Source: Parus major (taxonomy: Eukaryota > Chordata > Aves > Passeriformes > Paridae). From it: a DNA stretch of 64,000 nt. Within the stretch, counting starts at the first letter, position 1. Each line of letters starts with the position of its first letter. Of the stretch, positions 52,711 through 64,000 are shown piece by piece. The position numbers and the translations under genes were made by a program. The notes beneath the pieces were generated by a model. That model searched no databases. It was not told the origin of the DNA and saw nothing but the letters and a program-made list of their open reading frames with translations. The DNA lies in assembly GCF_001522545.3 (NCBI RefSeq), contig NC_031770.1:86901594-86965593 (forward strand). Reading direction: 5' to 3'.

Positions 52711-55435
52711 ACTTCTGCTAAATCAAACCCTTCTATTAAATATTTTCCTAAGGTACACTTTACTGTGGTCACCTCTTCCTAAACCCACAGCATTGGTGGG
52801 CATTTTATATATAGAGATCATGCCGTCTGACAAACCCCAGCCAGTACTTCAGTAAAAAACTGGAAACAAAAGGTGGGTAAAGATTTCCTTCTCACCCTGC
52901 TAACACTGTGTCGCAGGTATTGAGGTGATGCTCAGGACTGAGCCAGAGTGCAGACATGTAAGAGGTGTAGTTCACTCTCACCTCAAAGATCTTTTAGTCT
53001 GATAGGTATCCTTTCACCACTCTGTTATTTGAGACATGTCCAGAAAATGGAGAAATGAAAATAATTAGCCAGTTCTGTATTGGGAGAATGCTGTTAGGCA
53101 TGCACATTGCATCCAGAAACCTGAGGGCATAATTTTTTATTAAAGTCATCATGCTGTAGCAGATATGAGGTAGCATGAGTATTTGAAAGATGATGCAAGC
53201 GATCCTTTTCTCTACTGAATAAAGCAGGATATGCAGAGAACAGGACAAGCAGTATAGCAGTCTTGTTTACTCAGACAGTGCTGTGTGAATTCTGTACACC
53301 GTAACTCCTAGTTAGCAAGAAGGAAACTGGCTTTCTGCTTTATCCCACATGAATCCCTTCCAGTCAGAGTTATCTGGAGGCAGGGAGGCTGCACCTCTTT
53401 TGAAAGCAAATAAGCTTTTTCTCCCTGAAGGGCAGGATGGAACTTGCAGAGAGTCTGCAGCAACAGCACAGACAGAAAATAGTGAAAAAAAAAGAAGACA
53501 GTGTCTGCCTGCTATAGGTGGCAAGAGCTAAGGTGAGCCTTGTAATGCCATGGAAGGAAGGAGATTTTGTTTAGGATCAACTGTATCCAGTAGAAAATTT
53601 ATTTAAAGCTAGAGAATAAATTTGCTTTCAAGGCATTTATTTAATCACGCTTATTGCCACATTTTCATTATTAAAAAAAATTTAAAAATTTAGTTATCTT
53701 GTGTGCTAAATAAAGTCTATCCTTAAAGAGGGGGCTCATGTCTTTTTGGATAAGTTACTCTAACAAAAGGGAGACAATTCAGAATATCTTCAAAGGGACA
53801 TTTTTGGCCTCAAAAAGCTTGATTGTTTTTTCCACATTTAAACCACTTTATTCTTCTTTCTTTTTTGGCTACTGACCCATGCTGCCAGGGCTCATGTAGG
53901 GTCTTTTGCCTAAGCTGCCATTCAAGTCACATCTGTAGCTATTTAAGATGTCAGTGAGATTATCCAGGCTCCATATCTGCTGTATCTATTCACAGCCCTC
54001 TACTATCTTCAGAATTCCTTTAAAACATTAACTTGAAGTTTTTCTTCTTAAAATGGTCAATTTAACTTTCTTTCAGAAACAAAATTTCTGTCAGTTAATA
54101 ATCATGGGGTTGTGCTGCTGATGCCACAGCTCATTTTGAACTGTGTAGGAAAGATCTCGGTTCTGCATTGCCAGACATGGCAGCAGACCTTTTGCTATTC
54201 CAAAGTCACTACAGCAATTACTTTCCTCATTCAGCAAGAACTAAGATTTTAAAGAGAAAGGAATGGTTGAAATGGGTAAAACCTAGAAATTATGTCAGAC
54301 AAACTTGACATTAATATTTTTTTTATCTTGCATTTATTTTCCAGAAATTGAGAATAGTGAAAGCAGATTTTCTGCTTACATAGATGTCTGACTACAGGAA
54401 TAGAAAACCCACCCTGCACTGATCAAGTCTTCTACTAAAACAAAGGTTTCAAACTTAGTGTACTTTTTTTCATCTAAGTAATATCCTTTTGATTTGCATC
54501 AATGAAATGGTAAAAAAAAATTCTAATTTAAATCAAAACCCATTATGAAATCAAAGCTTAAGGTGTTTTACAATTTTTTTAATTTTTCAGAGTGGTTATT
54601 TTTCAAAAACTTCTTATGAGTCAACAGAGAATAAGCAACTGCCTTTTCCTACTAATGACATTGAACGCAATATATTTAATTATACTAAATTGACCCTAAT
54701 AACAGTTAATAGTGATTTAATCCACCAGTTAGTTTGATACAAACTGTTGTTTTACAGCCTCTTTAAGATAAAAGCTTACTTAGTCATGCTACATCTTGGG
54801 CACAAATCACATTCTACATATTCTCAGAACTCTACCTTAAAGCAGACATTTAAATTTAGCATCATGCAAGTGACAAATCTGTGGTATACTATGATGTGCT
54901 CTTCCTCAGGTTGTTTTACTAAAAAAAATGCTAAAAATGTTTCTGTCATAGCTAATTTATTTTGCTTTGCATCTCAGAAGAGATCATTAATGTCAGTTAT
55001 AAGAATTAAAAGTTTCGACTTTGTCTTCTGAAGCAGCTTATCACAGAGACAGAAACATAAAAACAGTAAAATAGGACTAGTAACAGGCCGATGACAATAC
55101 ATCAGACTTTGTTCTGTATTATTTTCTATGGAACATCAAAGAGTACTTATGGATATGAAAACTGGGTTCAGTGGCTGCTTTGTCCACATGTCACAAGCAC
55201 AGAATTTATATTAAGGAGAACATAGCTAGGGTATAGAGATCAGAAACAACCTTGGCCTGCAGAATTGAATTCCTGCAATGTTACTATTTTTTAATTAAAA
55301 ACAGTCTTTAAGATTCACTTAAAATTACAGTGTTGCAAGTCTAAATTCAGCTCTAAACTTTCTGCTGTCTGAATACTTGAATATAGTACTCTAATTTGAG
55401 CCAAACTTTTCCGTAAGTGACACATCTACATCAAC

Positions 55436-55465
55436 TTTAAATAAGTTTAAATAAGTTTAAATAAG
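55436..55465. repeat. Decamer tandem repeat (TTTAAATAAG)3
   Basis: Three perfect copies of a 10-bp unit. Confidence 0.95.
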
Positions 55466-56047
55466 CATATTATTTTCTAAGTTTAATTTCTGTAAGTAGT
55501 ATCTACGATTGGTATGATGTGAGCAGCAAGAAACTAGAAGCAAAATGCTGCAAAGACAGAAAGGGTCAGAGGCATAGATTTATTTTTTTTTTCTTTAGCT
55601 GTATCTATAGCAGTAAATTAAACTAAAATCTGAAGGCTAGTCTCTGAGGCCAACTGGCAGGTCTGAGGTCATGTCTATAAAAGCTTTTATAGTAAAATAG
55701 TTTGATAAGGCGAGTTTTAAATGATTCCTGAATTGCACTAACCAGTGAACTTTATAAGTTTCAGAACTGAAGATATCTAACTTCTATAGTAACTGTAAAA
55801 GAAACAGTGATGACTTTGTAAAGATATGGATTATTCCACATCAGGATTTGAATTCAAGTTGTGGACCTTAGTGTAGTAGTGTAAGAGTAACCTCTGTGAA
55901 AAGAAAATAAATATTTATTTATTTATTATAATATGAAACAAATTTCATTTCCTCCCTTCCTTGTATTATTTGAGAAGTTTGCATCATTAGCTTCATTGTT
56001 CTTATTTGTTTACCTAAATCACAGTTAAGTCGAAGACCAGACTGTCA

Positions 56048-56510
56048 CTGTTGGACACTAAATGAATCACACAGACTTAGTTCAAGGTGTGGTGAAAGAA
56101 AGAGCAAACTTTATTTGTTCTTTCAGTATTTATAGATTTCTGACCATGACCAGGGATTGGATAGTGAGGTTAACACCTTCCCAACCGCACTGGCTGTGAG
56201 AGATGTCCATCAAAAGGCACATCTTTAATGGCATGTATAAACACCTATGTTTACAGTTACTTTCCTGGGAAAGAGGCTAGAACTTGTAGAAAAACAATTT
56301 CGAGGGCCTGATTCTCAGGGAGACACCTGACCAAGAAATCAGCTTCAGGCCCAGGAAATACACTGTCAGAGAAATGAGAAAAAATATATAGTTGACTTAT
56401 TTGTTCATCTGTAACACGGAAGTGTGTGTTCACCTGCTGAACAGTACTCAGGGCTAAGTCAGCACCAACAGATGAGAACAGTCTAAAATTATACATTTTA
56501 CTGCAGAGTG
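56048..56510 (-). mobile_element. Probable LTR with promoter and poly(A) signal, edges uncertain
   Basis: On the minus strand CTATAAATACTG (TATA box, + strand 56128-56136) is followed closely by AATAAAG (56115-56110), a T/C-rich stretch and the end GTCCAACAGTGACA. This order is that of a retroviral LTR with a very short R region. The minus-strand 3' edge is taken at TGTCACTG on the + strand. I could not find a matching 5' edge or target duplication. No viral coding region adjoins. Confidence 0.5.
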
Positions 56511-56654
56511 AAAATGTAATGACTGTGAGTGAACTGGTATATATTCTATCTAGATAAATTGACTGCAGGTAATAAGATATTCTGCCCTATTCTGTAAATA
56601 TTATTAATATGGAATTGCTGGCGTTTTCTTTGCTGAAGGATTGTGTCTTAGGAC

Positions 56655-56850
56655 TGTAGAATTATAGGGTATTTTGGGCCAGAAGAGACTTCAGGAGGTC
56701 TTTAGTCTAACCTCCTGCTCAAAGCATGGGCTGCCAAGGTCAGAACAGGTTGCTCGGTGCTTTATTCAGCCAGATTTTGTAAACCTCCAACACTGAAACC
56801 TGCAAAGCTTTCTGAGTAGAGAGGTCCAGATGTGCCATTCCTAAAGTTGT
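56655..56850 (-). mobile_element. CR1 LINE 3' end, minus strand
   Basis: Begins GTAGAATTATAGGGTATTTT, followed by GGCCAGAAGAGACTTCAGGA and TAACCTCCTGCTCAAAGCAT, the complement of the CR1 3' UTR and tail. It fades out near AGAGGTCCAGATGTGCC. Confidence 0.85.
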
Positions 56851-59800
56851 CTCAGACACCCTTGAAAAGCCATGAAGGTTTCAAAACCAGTGCTAGGTCA
56901 AAATTGATCCAACCTTTTAAATGTGCATTAAGAAAAAGTTTCTCTTGATTGTAGTGACAGTAAGTTTATTGTTTTGTTGTAATTTTACAAAAATGAACAT
57001 TCTACTGCAAGGAACAGTTTGAGTATGAAACCAGAAAATGTAAACCTTCAGACACTGAGTGAAAAATAAGCTGTCTTTTTTTAAGCTAATAAATCTATAA
57101 ATAATAACTAAATATAATGACAGTGAAATATGTTCTGACTTTAATTAAACAATTGTCTTCAATACAACTGGGGGAAATAGGGATTATTTGTTTTATAATA
57201 TATGATAATAAAACCTCTACTTCTCGTGGTTCACAACTCATATTTGGTATAGAGGTTTTAAATATCTTGTTGCTTTTGTTTAATAGACTGAATGATAGTA
57301 TTACAGTCTAAACAGTTCAATGGTATTAGTGAATTATTTATTGTTGTTAAGCATGGCTACATTCAAAGGCAATTTCTAGAAACATGTAAAAGTTTCATTC
57401 TTGTTTCTAGACATGATTGGTTGAACCCTAGAACAAAAGATTTCCCTTTTCTATAAGAATAAAACAGGCTAAAGAATTTTTATTCCCAGCCAGACTGCAC
57501 AGCATGACTGACATAATACTTTTTTCTGAACATCCCCCTTTCCCTCCTCCTCTTCTACCATTTGTTTTGTTGCTTTTTTACCATTTTATGATAATGCTAA
57601 AAATTAATCATCACTGAAAAATGTCAGAAGGTAAAGACATTATGTAAAAGGACTTGGATTTCATACAGACATTGCCATGTTATATCAATAGTTATCAAAT
57701 TATTGTCTGACCTTTCCGTCCTTCTAACCTGCAAGGCATTGAGCAATGGGTTTAGTACTGTTTAGACAGAATTCATCTTCAGGTTATAATTAATTGGACA
57801 GTATTTAATCACTACATTTGTGTGATTACAAATGAGGAAACTGTGAACTATTACTGCTGGCTTGGACTGAGGCACAATTACTGGTAGCTTACCCAGCAAA
57901 AGTGCTTGAGAATTGCTGTATGCACTTCCACATTTATAATTATGCAAAAAGCCCTGTCATCTTACTTGACCTTTAAAACACCCAATGTGCTGATTGTAGA
58001 AAAACTACTTTAAAAGCCTGATGGAAATTTCATAGAGTGCATATATGACCCAGTGATTGTATCATCAGCAAATGCTAAACAATAATGGTTTAAAGTCATT
58101 ATTCTAATTTGGCCAGACCCTGCTAGATTCAATCAAACACAATCAGAGGTGCATGGCTGACATTCTAACAAGCTTAGGGCAAAGGCAGCTCATGCTTTGA
58201 ATTGCATTAACTTGTTTCCTGATACCAAATACTGGGAATTCATTTCAAAATATTCTTTTAATTTATGCACACAAAAATACTTTAACATATCAATCACATA
58301 AGCTATTAAGAACAAGCTAAAAAATATGTCTAAAGCAAATGTGAAAAGAACTACATCAATATGGTGTTTGTGTGACAGAAGTACGTACATGGTCATGTAA
58401 CTAGTTACAGCATTAACATCTCAAAACATGTAGAAGAAATAGTAATTAAGAGAAGAATAGACGAGAAGTTGTTTGAGCAGCTGTACCACTTAGCACATCT
58501 GTCAAATAGTTGAAAAGAAAAGCCTGAAAGTTCCTCCCTGACCATCTTCCATCTTAAGAATTATGCTGCATTAAAACAAGTCTGATTTAAAATATTTCTG
58601 AAATATTGCCATCTTATTATTATGCTTTTATTCATGATTACAATATCATTTTATCAGGAAGAGAGGAAATTTTAGATATTTACAAAATCGTATTATTTTT
58701 TCCTTTGAAGTCTCACTGCCACTCTTTTCTGTAGAACAGGATATCCAAGATGACATACTGGGTTCAAACAGTAGTGCAAATTTCTTGATCATTGCATATA
58801 GAGCTACGGAGAATGATTGGCCAGTTACACACATTATCAGCAAACTTCCTTTGTAAGTCGATTATGACTTGTGTGTCTGCTTAGATATACAGCCATTGTA
58901 TAATATCAAAAAACCATGGTAGGAAAAAACATTTACTTCCTTGACTCTAGATCTATTTAGCTCCTTTTCTGCATTCATGATAGCTATTAGTTATCAAGTT
59001 TTTTTAAAAAAAATAAATATGGGAGAGCAAAAAAAATCCCCTGAATCGATCCATTAAGATGCTAGTTTTCAGTCTACAGAATCAAAACCCCAATTTATTT
59101 CTCTTCTTCATTCTTGATTTTAACACCAACCAAAATTTTTTATTCTCCACCTGAGGTTATTTGCCATAGGATGGACAGGCAATTTTGCATACACAAATAT
59201 TTATAGGCCTTTCTGTAAATACTTATCACCATGTTTGCCTATTGTTCTGAAAGTATCTCAGAACAGAATTACATGGAAAATATAGAGAACTGTTTGCAAA
59301 TGTTACTAATGTTATCTCTCCATTATTTCTGTTAAAAACTCATAGAGGACTTCATGAAATTTTATGTGAGAATCCATATGTTACCATATGACAGAATGTA
59401 GTTATGAAAACTTTTAATTCTCTTTTTTGTAAGAGTTTTCAGAAGGTTGTTTTGCATTGTCAGAGACAAACTGAATTCATGCAATACCTACTTACATCCT
59501 ACCCAAATTACTTTTACAGAACTGTGGGTTGCTGGTTTGTGATTTTGGGGGTTTTTTTGTTTTAATATTTTTGGGTTTTGGGTGGTTTTTTTTGTATGTG
59601 CTATTTTCATATAGATTTTTTGGGACACACAAATTACAAAGATACTTGAATAGCTTTAAATATAGAGCTGATTGAAGTCTTATTTGTTTCACGTACAGAG
59701 AGAAGGATAGGCTGAAAGAAACTCCCCCATGAGAGACTGGTTTAGTTCTGATATTTCCGTCTTGTGCTTTCTTAGACGAAGATAGAGTGATTGCTGCCAG

Positions 59801-60495
59801 TTGGTTATTGGAATGCAAATGACCTAAACATCATTCAAAAAAATTGAAAGAAACCAAATTGTTTGCTTGATACCTTCTGTTTGTCATTGACAATTTATGG
59901 ATATTGTTAACAGCAACATTTTTCAGAGGGTATGTGAAGGGGGGAGGGAAATGGGAAGGTATTTATTAATTTCAGGGCCTAATATTACTGACTTCACCTT
60001 TAGGAATGATGCTTTTGAAGGTAAGTATTACAGATTATTATAGTACCTCTGCACTTTCTAAAATGCAGTTTGTTTTAAATTGCTTATGTGGTTTGTATTT
60101 TGTGTGTGTGTATGTGATGAGAAAGAGGGATTTTTAAAATATTTCAATTAAATTAATGTATTTTTTTTTCAAATTAAAATGTCTTCTCATTATTATTAAA
60201 AATTATCTAATTCTTTTTATTCAGTCATTGATGTGCTTTGGCTTTTTTTAGCAATTAAACTGCCCAGATTACAATATGGCTTCATTTTAATGGAATTTCA
60301 AACCCCAAAGACATGCTAACTTACACCTTGTTAAACAGCTTCTTTTATATTTATAGTATTATCTATAATACAAAACAGCTATTTACTTGATTTTCTTTCC
60401 TTGTTGGTTTAGTAACGGCCTAATTAATGTGTCAGATTAACAGTAATATAAACAATATATGGTGGTAAAATGTGCCTATTTCTGAATTTGTGCAG

Positions 60496-60646
60496 GCAAG
60501 GCATGGTACCATGTGAAGCAGAAATGTCAGTCCTGAAGTTATCTTCCAATACAAGTATAACTAGAAATTTCTGGTCCAGCTCTTATTGGCTTGAAACAGG
60601 ATCCATATTTGTTGGTGGTTTGCCTCATCCTTATGCAGCAAAACAG
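60496..60646 (+). CDS. EYS: EYS-like exon C: late part of the laminin G domain
   Basis: Internal coding exon of 151 nt. The acceptor is TCTGAATTTGTGCAG and the donor is CAG/GTATTT. Its first base completes the Arg codon split with exon B, after which 50 codons are open to a phase 0 end. The peptide starts QGMVPCEAEMSVLKLSS and ends ETGSIFVGGLPHPYAAKQ. The I-F-V-G-G-L-P stretch is the conserved FIGGLP-type strand of laminin G domains, expected about 40-50 residues after the D-G-x-W motif, as seen here. The closing strands of the domain (G-C-I-x-x-L) are missing, so they must lie in an exon beyond the window. The intron before this exon is 15,957 bp, which fits the very large EYS locus of other vertebrates. 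Confidence 0.8.
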
Positions 60647-63504
60647 GTATTTACTACTACTATTATTATTATTATTAATAATAATATAATTAATATTATT
60701 ATATTATTGTTGTTTGTGGTGGTGATTTTTATTTATATTGTATTATTTTTAGGACTGGAATGTTTATAAGATGTAAATCATGCAAAAAATAAAAATTAGA
60801 GCTTTTTGAGAGTTACATCTAAGGGATGAGTATGGTCCCTTGCAGAATATTGCTCATGTGTGGTACTTTGGTAAATGAACAAAAAGGGCATTATGGTCTA
60901 AAGTCATTATCTGAAATGCTGTTAAAAAGTTTTAAACTCAGTTTTTGACATAAGGTGCTGGTGACCTCATTAGTCACATAGCTCCAAGTTGGTCTCTTTC
61001 ACTTATCCAAAGCCAAACTGTGTTGCTACCTGGATTATTTGACTCCCTTGTCACATTCCCAAATGTGCTTCCAGAATATAAAACTGTTCACCATTACATA
61101 ATAAAGACTATCTGTGAGTGTTTGTGTTTTCCACGTTGTGAAATAAATTAAACTGTTAACACTGAGTTGGTGCAGTGTGGGTCTCATTTATCTGAACAAG
61201 GATCTTTGCATTGGTGCCACCCCACAACCATAGCAAAGTTAGACTGCAGGGGTTTTGTTTCTCCAGTGCACTGTGAAAACTGGGCTTATGTAGTCCAGTT
61301 TTCATTTTTTTAAGCCATACTTTTGGGTAGGCTTCACCCTGGGCAATTGATTTAGCCTTTTTATTTCTGTTCCATTCTTCAGTAAGTGAAGGTCATCTCA
61401 CCACGAGGTAAATAGAATCATTTCAAGCACAGGCATGTTTTTGATACTGCTACTGTAATGCAGCATTTCTAGATTGCTTTCACCTTATAATAAATTTCAT
61501 AGTAATCGATGATGAGACAGGACTGTTGAAATCCAACTTAAAAGTTCTTGTAAGTGTTTTTACATTGTAAAATATTCTGTAAAACGTGCTTCTAAATAGC
61601 TCATACTGACATTAAGAGAACACATCAAGTAGCATTCATTGTTATACAACTTTTCCCTTAATTCAAATGTTCATACACAAACTATACCTTCATCTGGAAT
61701 ATTTTATCCTCAGTTGTACATAGAATTTTATTTACTACAACAATGTATCCATATTAATGAAATACATGAAAATTATATTTTCAGTGTTTAAATGGCTGCC
61801 TTCTAGAAGTTAAGGGAAATTTTAGAACACGTAAAGAAGCAATTTGTTAGAAGGATATAGTTATAACGTGTATATGAGAATTAATTTTGAGATAAAAATA
61901 GCTCCTTACTAGCTAAAGGCCAAATAAAATCCAGAAAAATAAATTTATATTAGGGAAGCTTAAATAGCAATGAAACACATTGGTTTAAAGGTAATTTATT
62001 GCTAAAAATTTTGCCTGCATGTGTTGGATTGTCATATCAGCATGGGCTTTCCTTCTTTGACAATGTTGTAGTTCAATTCTATTCTTAATGCAGGATTCAT
62101 AGGTGAGATGTTGTGGTTCGTGATTGTTTATCTAAATTAGGCAATAGATGTGGGACATGTGCAAGTGCTCAGGTTGCTGATACATAACCTCTACTAGTAC
62201 TTGCAAAGCATGTGTTCCTATGACTTCCCCAAAAAGACAAAAATATACCCTCTACTCTCAGTTGCCTCTCTCGTTTTCTATTGAAGTTTCTTGCAGCTTT
62301 CTTTCTGAGATGACCTCAGCCTTTATTACACTTAATTTTCTTTGCTTATTTGTGATTTTTGTGTTAATTTTGATCTTAGTATCTCATTTTGCTTAATTTT
62401 TTTAGCTTCAGGGAAGTTCGTTTTCCTTGGCTTCCCTGTTGAAGTCTGTAGGCTCCAAGACAAATACAGTCTATAAAAGTTGGGTTTTTTCCTTTTGTCA
62501 GGGAATGGAGAACTGCCTGTCCAAGTACTCTTTATGTGGGCTTTTCAACCCCAGCAGTAGGAAACCACTCCAGAAAGTTTCTTTTCCATCAGTTTAGACC
62601 CAGGCAGTCAGGTTTCTATTGTATAACCTTCATCATCCCTGAAACAGAACAGATCTGTTTCTGACCTTCGTCCTGCAGTTTGCTTCAAGGGAGATTTCTG
62701 CTCCAGCTGAGACTCAGCTTTTTCTGACAAGTGCTCTGATCGCTCTTGGAGTCAAGTTTGATAATGACCCTTGTGATATCTGCAGTATTCACCTAATAAT
62801 ACATTGTCTTGTTTTAGCTCCTTCTCTCATAGGAGTAGTTCACTGTGATGTTGGTTCTCCTACCTTCCAGTATTGTGGAAGTTTCAGAGAACAGTGACTT
62901 CAGACCCCAGACTCCTTCAGTTTCTGACTAACAGGAACTTCTAGCTGTCAGTACCAGAAACTGTTGACATGGGAGTCATGTATCACTGGAATTGGCTCAT
63001 GTTAAATGATTCATTTCTGGGATAGATTCCTTCTCCTTTCATTTTGATTGAAGTTTGAGATATCCTATAAAGCCCTCAGGGTAAAATATTGTCTCCTCTG
63101 ATGATTTCCTCTACATTTTCCTAATCAGCTCTGAAATGTCCATGCATTCTTTCCACATATATATATATTTTTTTTTTTTCCTGTATGCTTATTATTTGGT
63201 ATTCCTTAGAATCAGAGTGCACTCAACATGTAAGGCAAGGTGCAACAATTCTACTGATTTCTCTCATTTCTGTCACAGTCTCTTCAGGAGATCAGAGCCT
63301 TACCCTCAAGCAGTGATGCTTTTAAAATAAAGTCTGTGACATGTGGGGAAGCAATGGCATAATACCCAATAGATTTCTTCACTATTCAGAAGATCTTAGA
63401 CCTCCCAGATCTCAGTCCTAGTGTCTGTGGTTGGTGGTGAGAAACACTAGAGCAAGATAAAGTTATGGATTGCTTAAGTAAACCTGACATATAAAGTACC
63501 ATGG
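60647..63504 (+). other. Start of the intron after exon C; no further exon seen
   Basis: An open stretch after TTTTTTTAG at 62414 (about 60 codons) was tested as the missing end of the laminin G domain, but it lacks the expected G-C-I-x-x-L pattern. Otherwise it is AT-rich with no repeat I can name. Confidence 0.6.
60657..60710. repeat. (ATT)n microsatellite just after exon C
   Basis: An ACT/ATT trinucleotide tract that begins only about 10 bp inside the intron, after donor GTATTT. It extends the exon's reading frame artificially. Confidence 0.92.
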
Positions 63505-63955
63505 ATCCAGAAAGACGCTTATAAGTGTGCACCCCTGGCTGATGTTATCGAGAGGCACTCCCCATTACCTCTGAGAGCCTGGAGCAACCAGAGGAAGCCC
63601 CTGATGACAGGGAAAAAGACAAATGTGATGTTACGTTAATCTTAAAAAAAAGCCAGGTTACCCATCTTCCAGGAAGGAAGATGGGTAACCGTGAGCCAGC
63701 CAGGTCAATGGCACAATTATGTTCCTGATACTAATATAGAAACAAATGAAGGACAAGCACATCCTTGGGAGCAACCAGCATGGATTTACCAAAGGGAAAC
63801 TCTGCCAGACAGTATGCTCACATTCCCTGTTGAGAAGACTGGCTCTGTGGGAAAGGGCAGGGCAGTGGATAGCCCTTACTTCATATCCCAAACAGCTTCA
63901 CTCCCAACACTTACCTCCTACCTCTGAGTGGCACAGGAGGATGGGAAATGGGGGT
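63505..63955 (+). mobile_element. CR1 LINE internal ORF2 (reverse transcriptase) fragment
   Basis: + oriented internal CR1 piece, upstream of the 3' end seen in the other copies. It includes GACAGGGAAAAAGACAAATG and the reading GSNQHGFTKGKLCQT, matching the Q-H-G-F-x-x-G-x-S/L-C region of the CR1 reverse transcriptase, before the catalytic motif. It is degenerate, with frame breaks, and may continue past the window edge. A 15-bp hairpin sits inside it. Confidence 0.85.
63656..63690. repeat. Perfect 15-bp inverted repeat inside the CR1 fragment
   Basis: Arms GGTTACCCATCTTCC (63656-63670) and GGAAGATGGGTAACC (63676-63690) around loop AGGAA. The left arm looks like an extra copy compared with normal CR1. 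Confidence 0.95.
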
Positions 63956-64000
63956 AATAGTAAGACCATAACAGTTTTTCTCTGCCACTTCTTCCTCCTA

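Larger units (their letters stand above)
44539..60495 (+). other. Intron between exons B and C (15,957 bp)
   Basis: Starts GTAAGT and ends GTGCAG. It contains two CR1 copies in + and one in - orientation, one probable LTR, the second 91-bp repeat and several simple repeats. I see no further exon in it. The C-B phase match argues that none is missing. Confidence 0.7.

Noticed and set aside
62415..62600. Possible next EYS exon after TTTTTTTAG
   Set aside because: The open stretch lacks laminin G closing motifs, and I see no good donor in the right phase.
1..64000. CRISPR arrays, operons, tRNA or rRNA genes
   Set aside because: No regularly spaced repeats, no bacterial gene layout and no cloverleaf or rRNA sequence was seen; the window is vertebrate intronic DNA.

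Overview
The window is AT-rich vertebrate nuclear DNA, most likely from a bird. The dispersed repeats are almost all CR1-type LINE 3' ends (several closing on the ATTCTATGA-like tail of avian CR1) plus a few retroviral LTRs. I recognise no SINE or L1-type element. There are no bacterial-style operons. Nearly all open frames are short chance ORFs or pieces of CR1.

The only gene I can support lies on the + strand: three short exons at 42478-42668, 44447-44538 and 60496-60646. They have good splice sites, compatible phases (1/0, 0/2, 2/0) and together encode most of one laminin G-like domain. Sequence style and intron size fit EYS (eyes shut homolog, a photoreceptor extracellular matrix protein); the name rests on recognition, not on a search. 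The next exons lie outside the window, so 1-42477 is probably intron, 42669-44446 and 44539-60495 are introns, and 60647-64000 is the start of another.

Layout: 1-16000 is plain intronic DNA with microsatellites, two CR1 copies and a perfect 21-bp hairpin. 16040-16901 is a probable minus-strand solo LTR. 23957-25405 is a minus-strand solo LTR with a 5-bp target duplication. 30.9-31.3 kb is CR1. 37.9-38.7 kb is an unexplained GC-richer block. 42.4-60.7 kb is the exon-bearing part, with CR1 copies, another probable LTR near 56 kb, and a perfect 91-bp direct repeat on both sides of the middle exon. The right end (63.5-63.95 kb) is an internal CR1 piece.

The most striking observation is technical: inside the solo LTR, 25061-25087 is 27 bp of the Nextera mate-pair junction adapter (a full 19-bp Tn5 mosaic end plus 8 bp of its mirror). 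This is sequencing-library DNA left in the assembly, so the join there is suspect. I found no convincing new biological system. The best biological leads are the 91-bp duplication around an EYS-like exon and two perfect hairpins that look like template-switch products.
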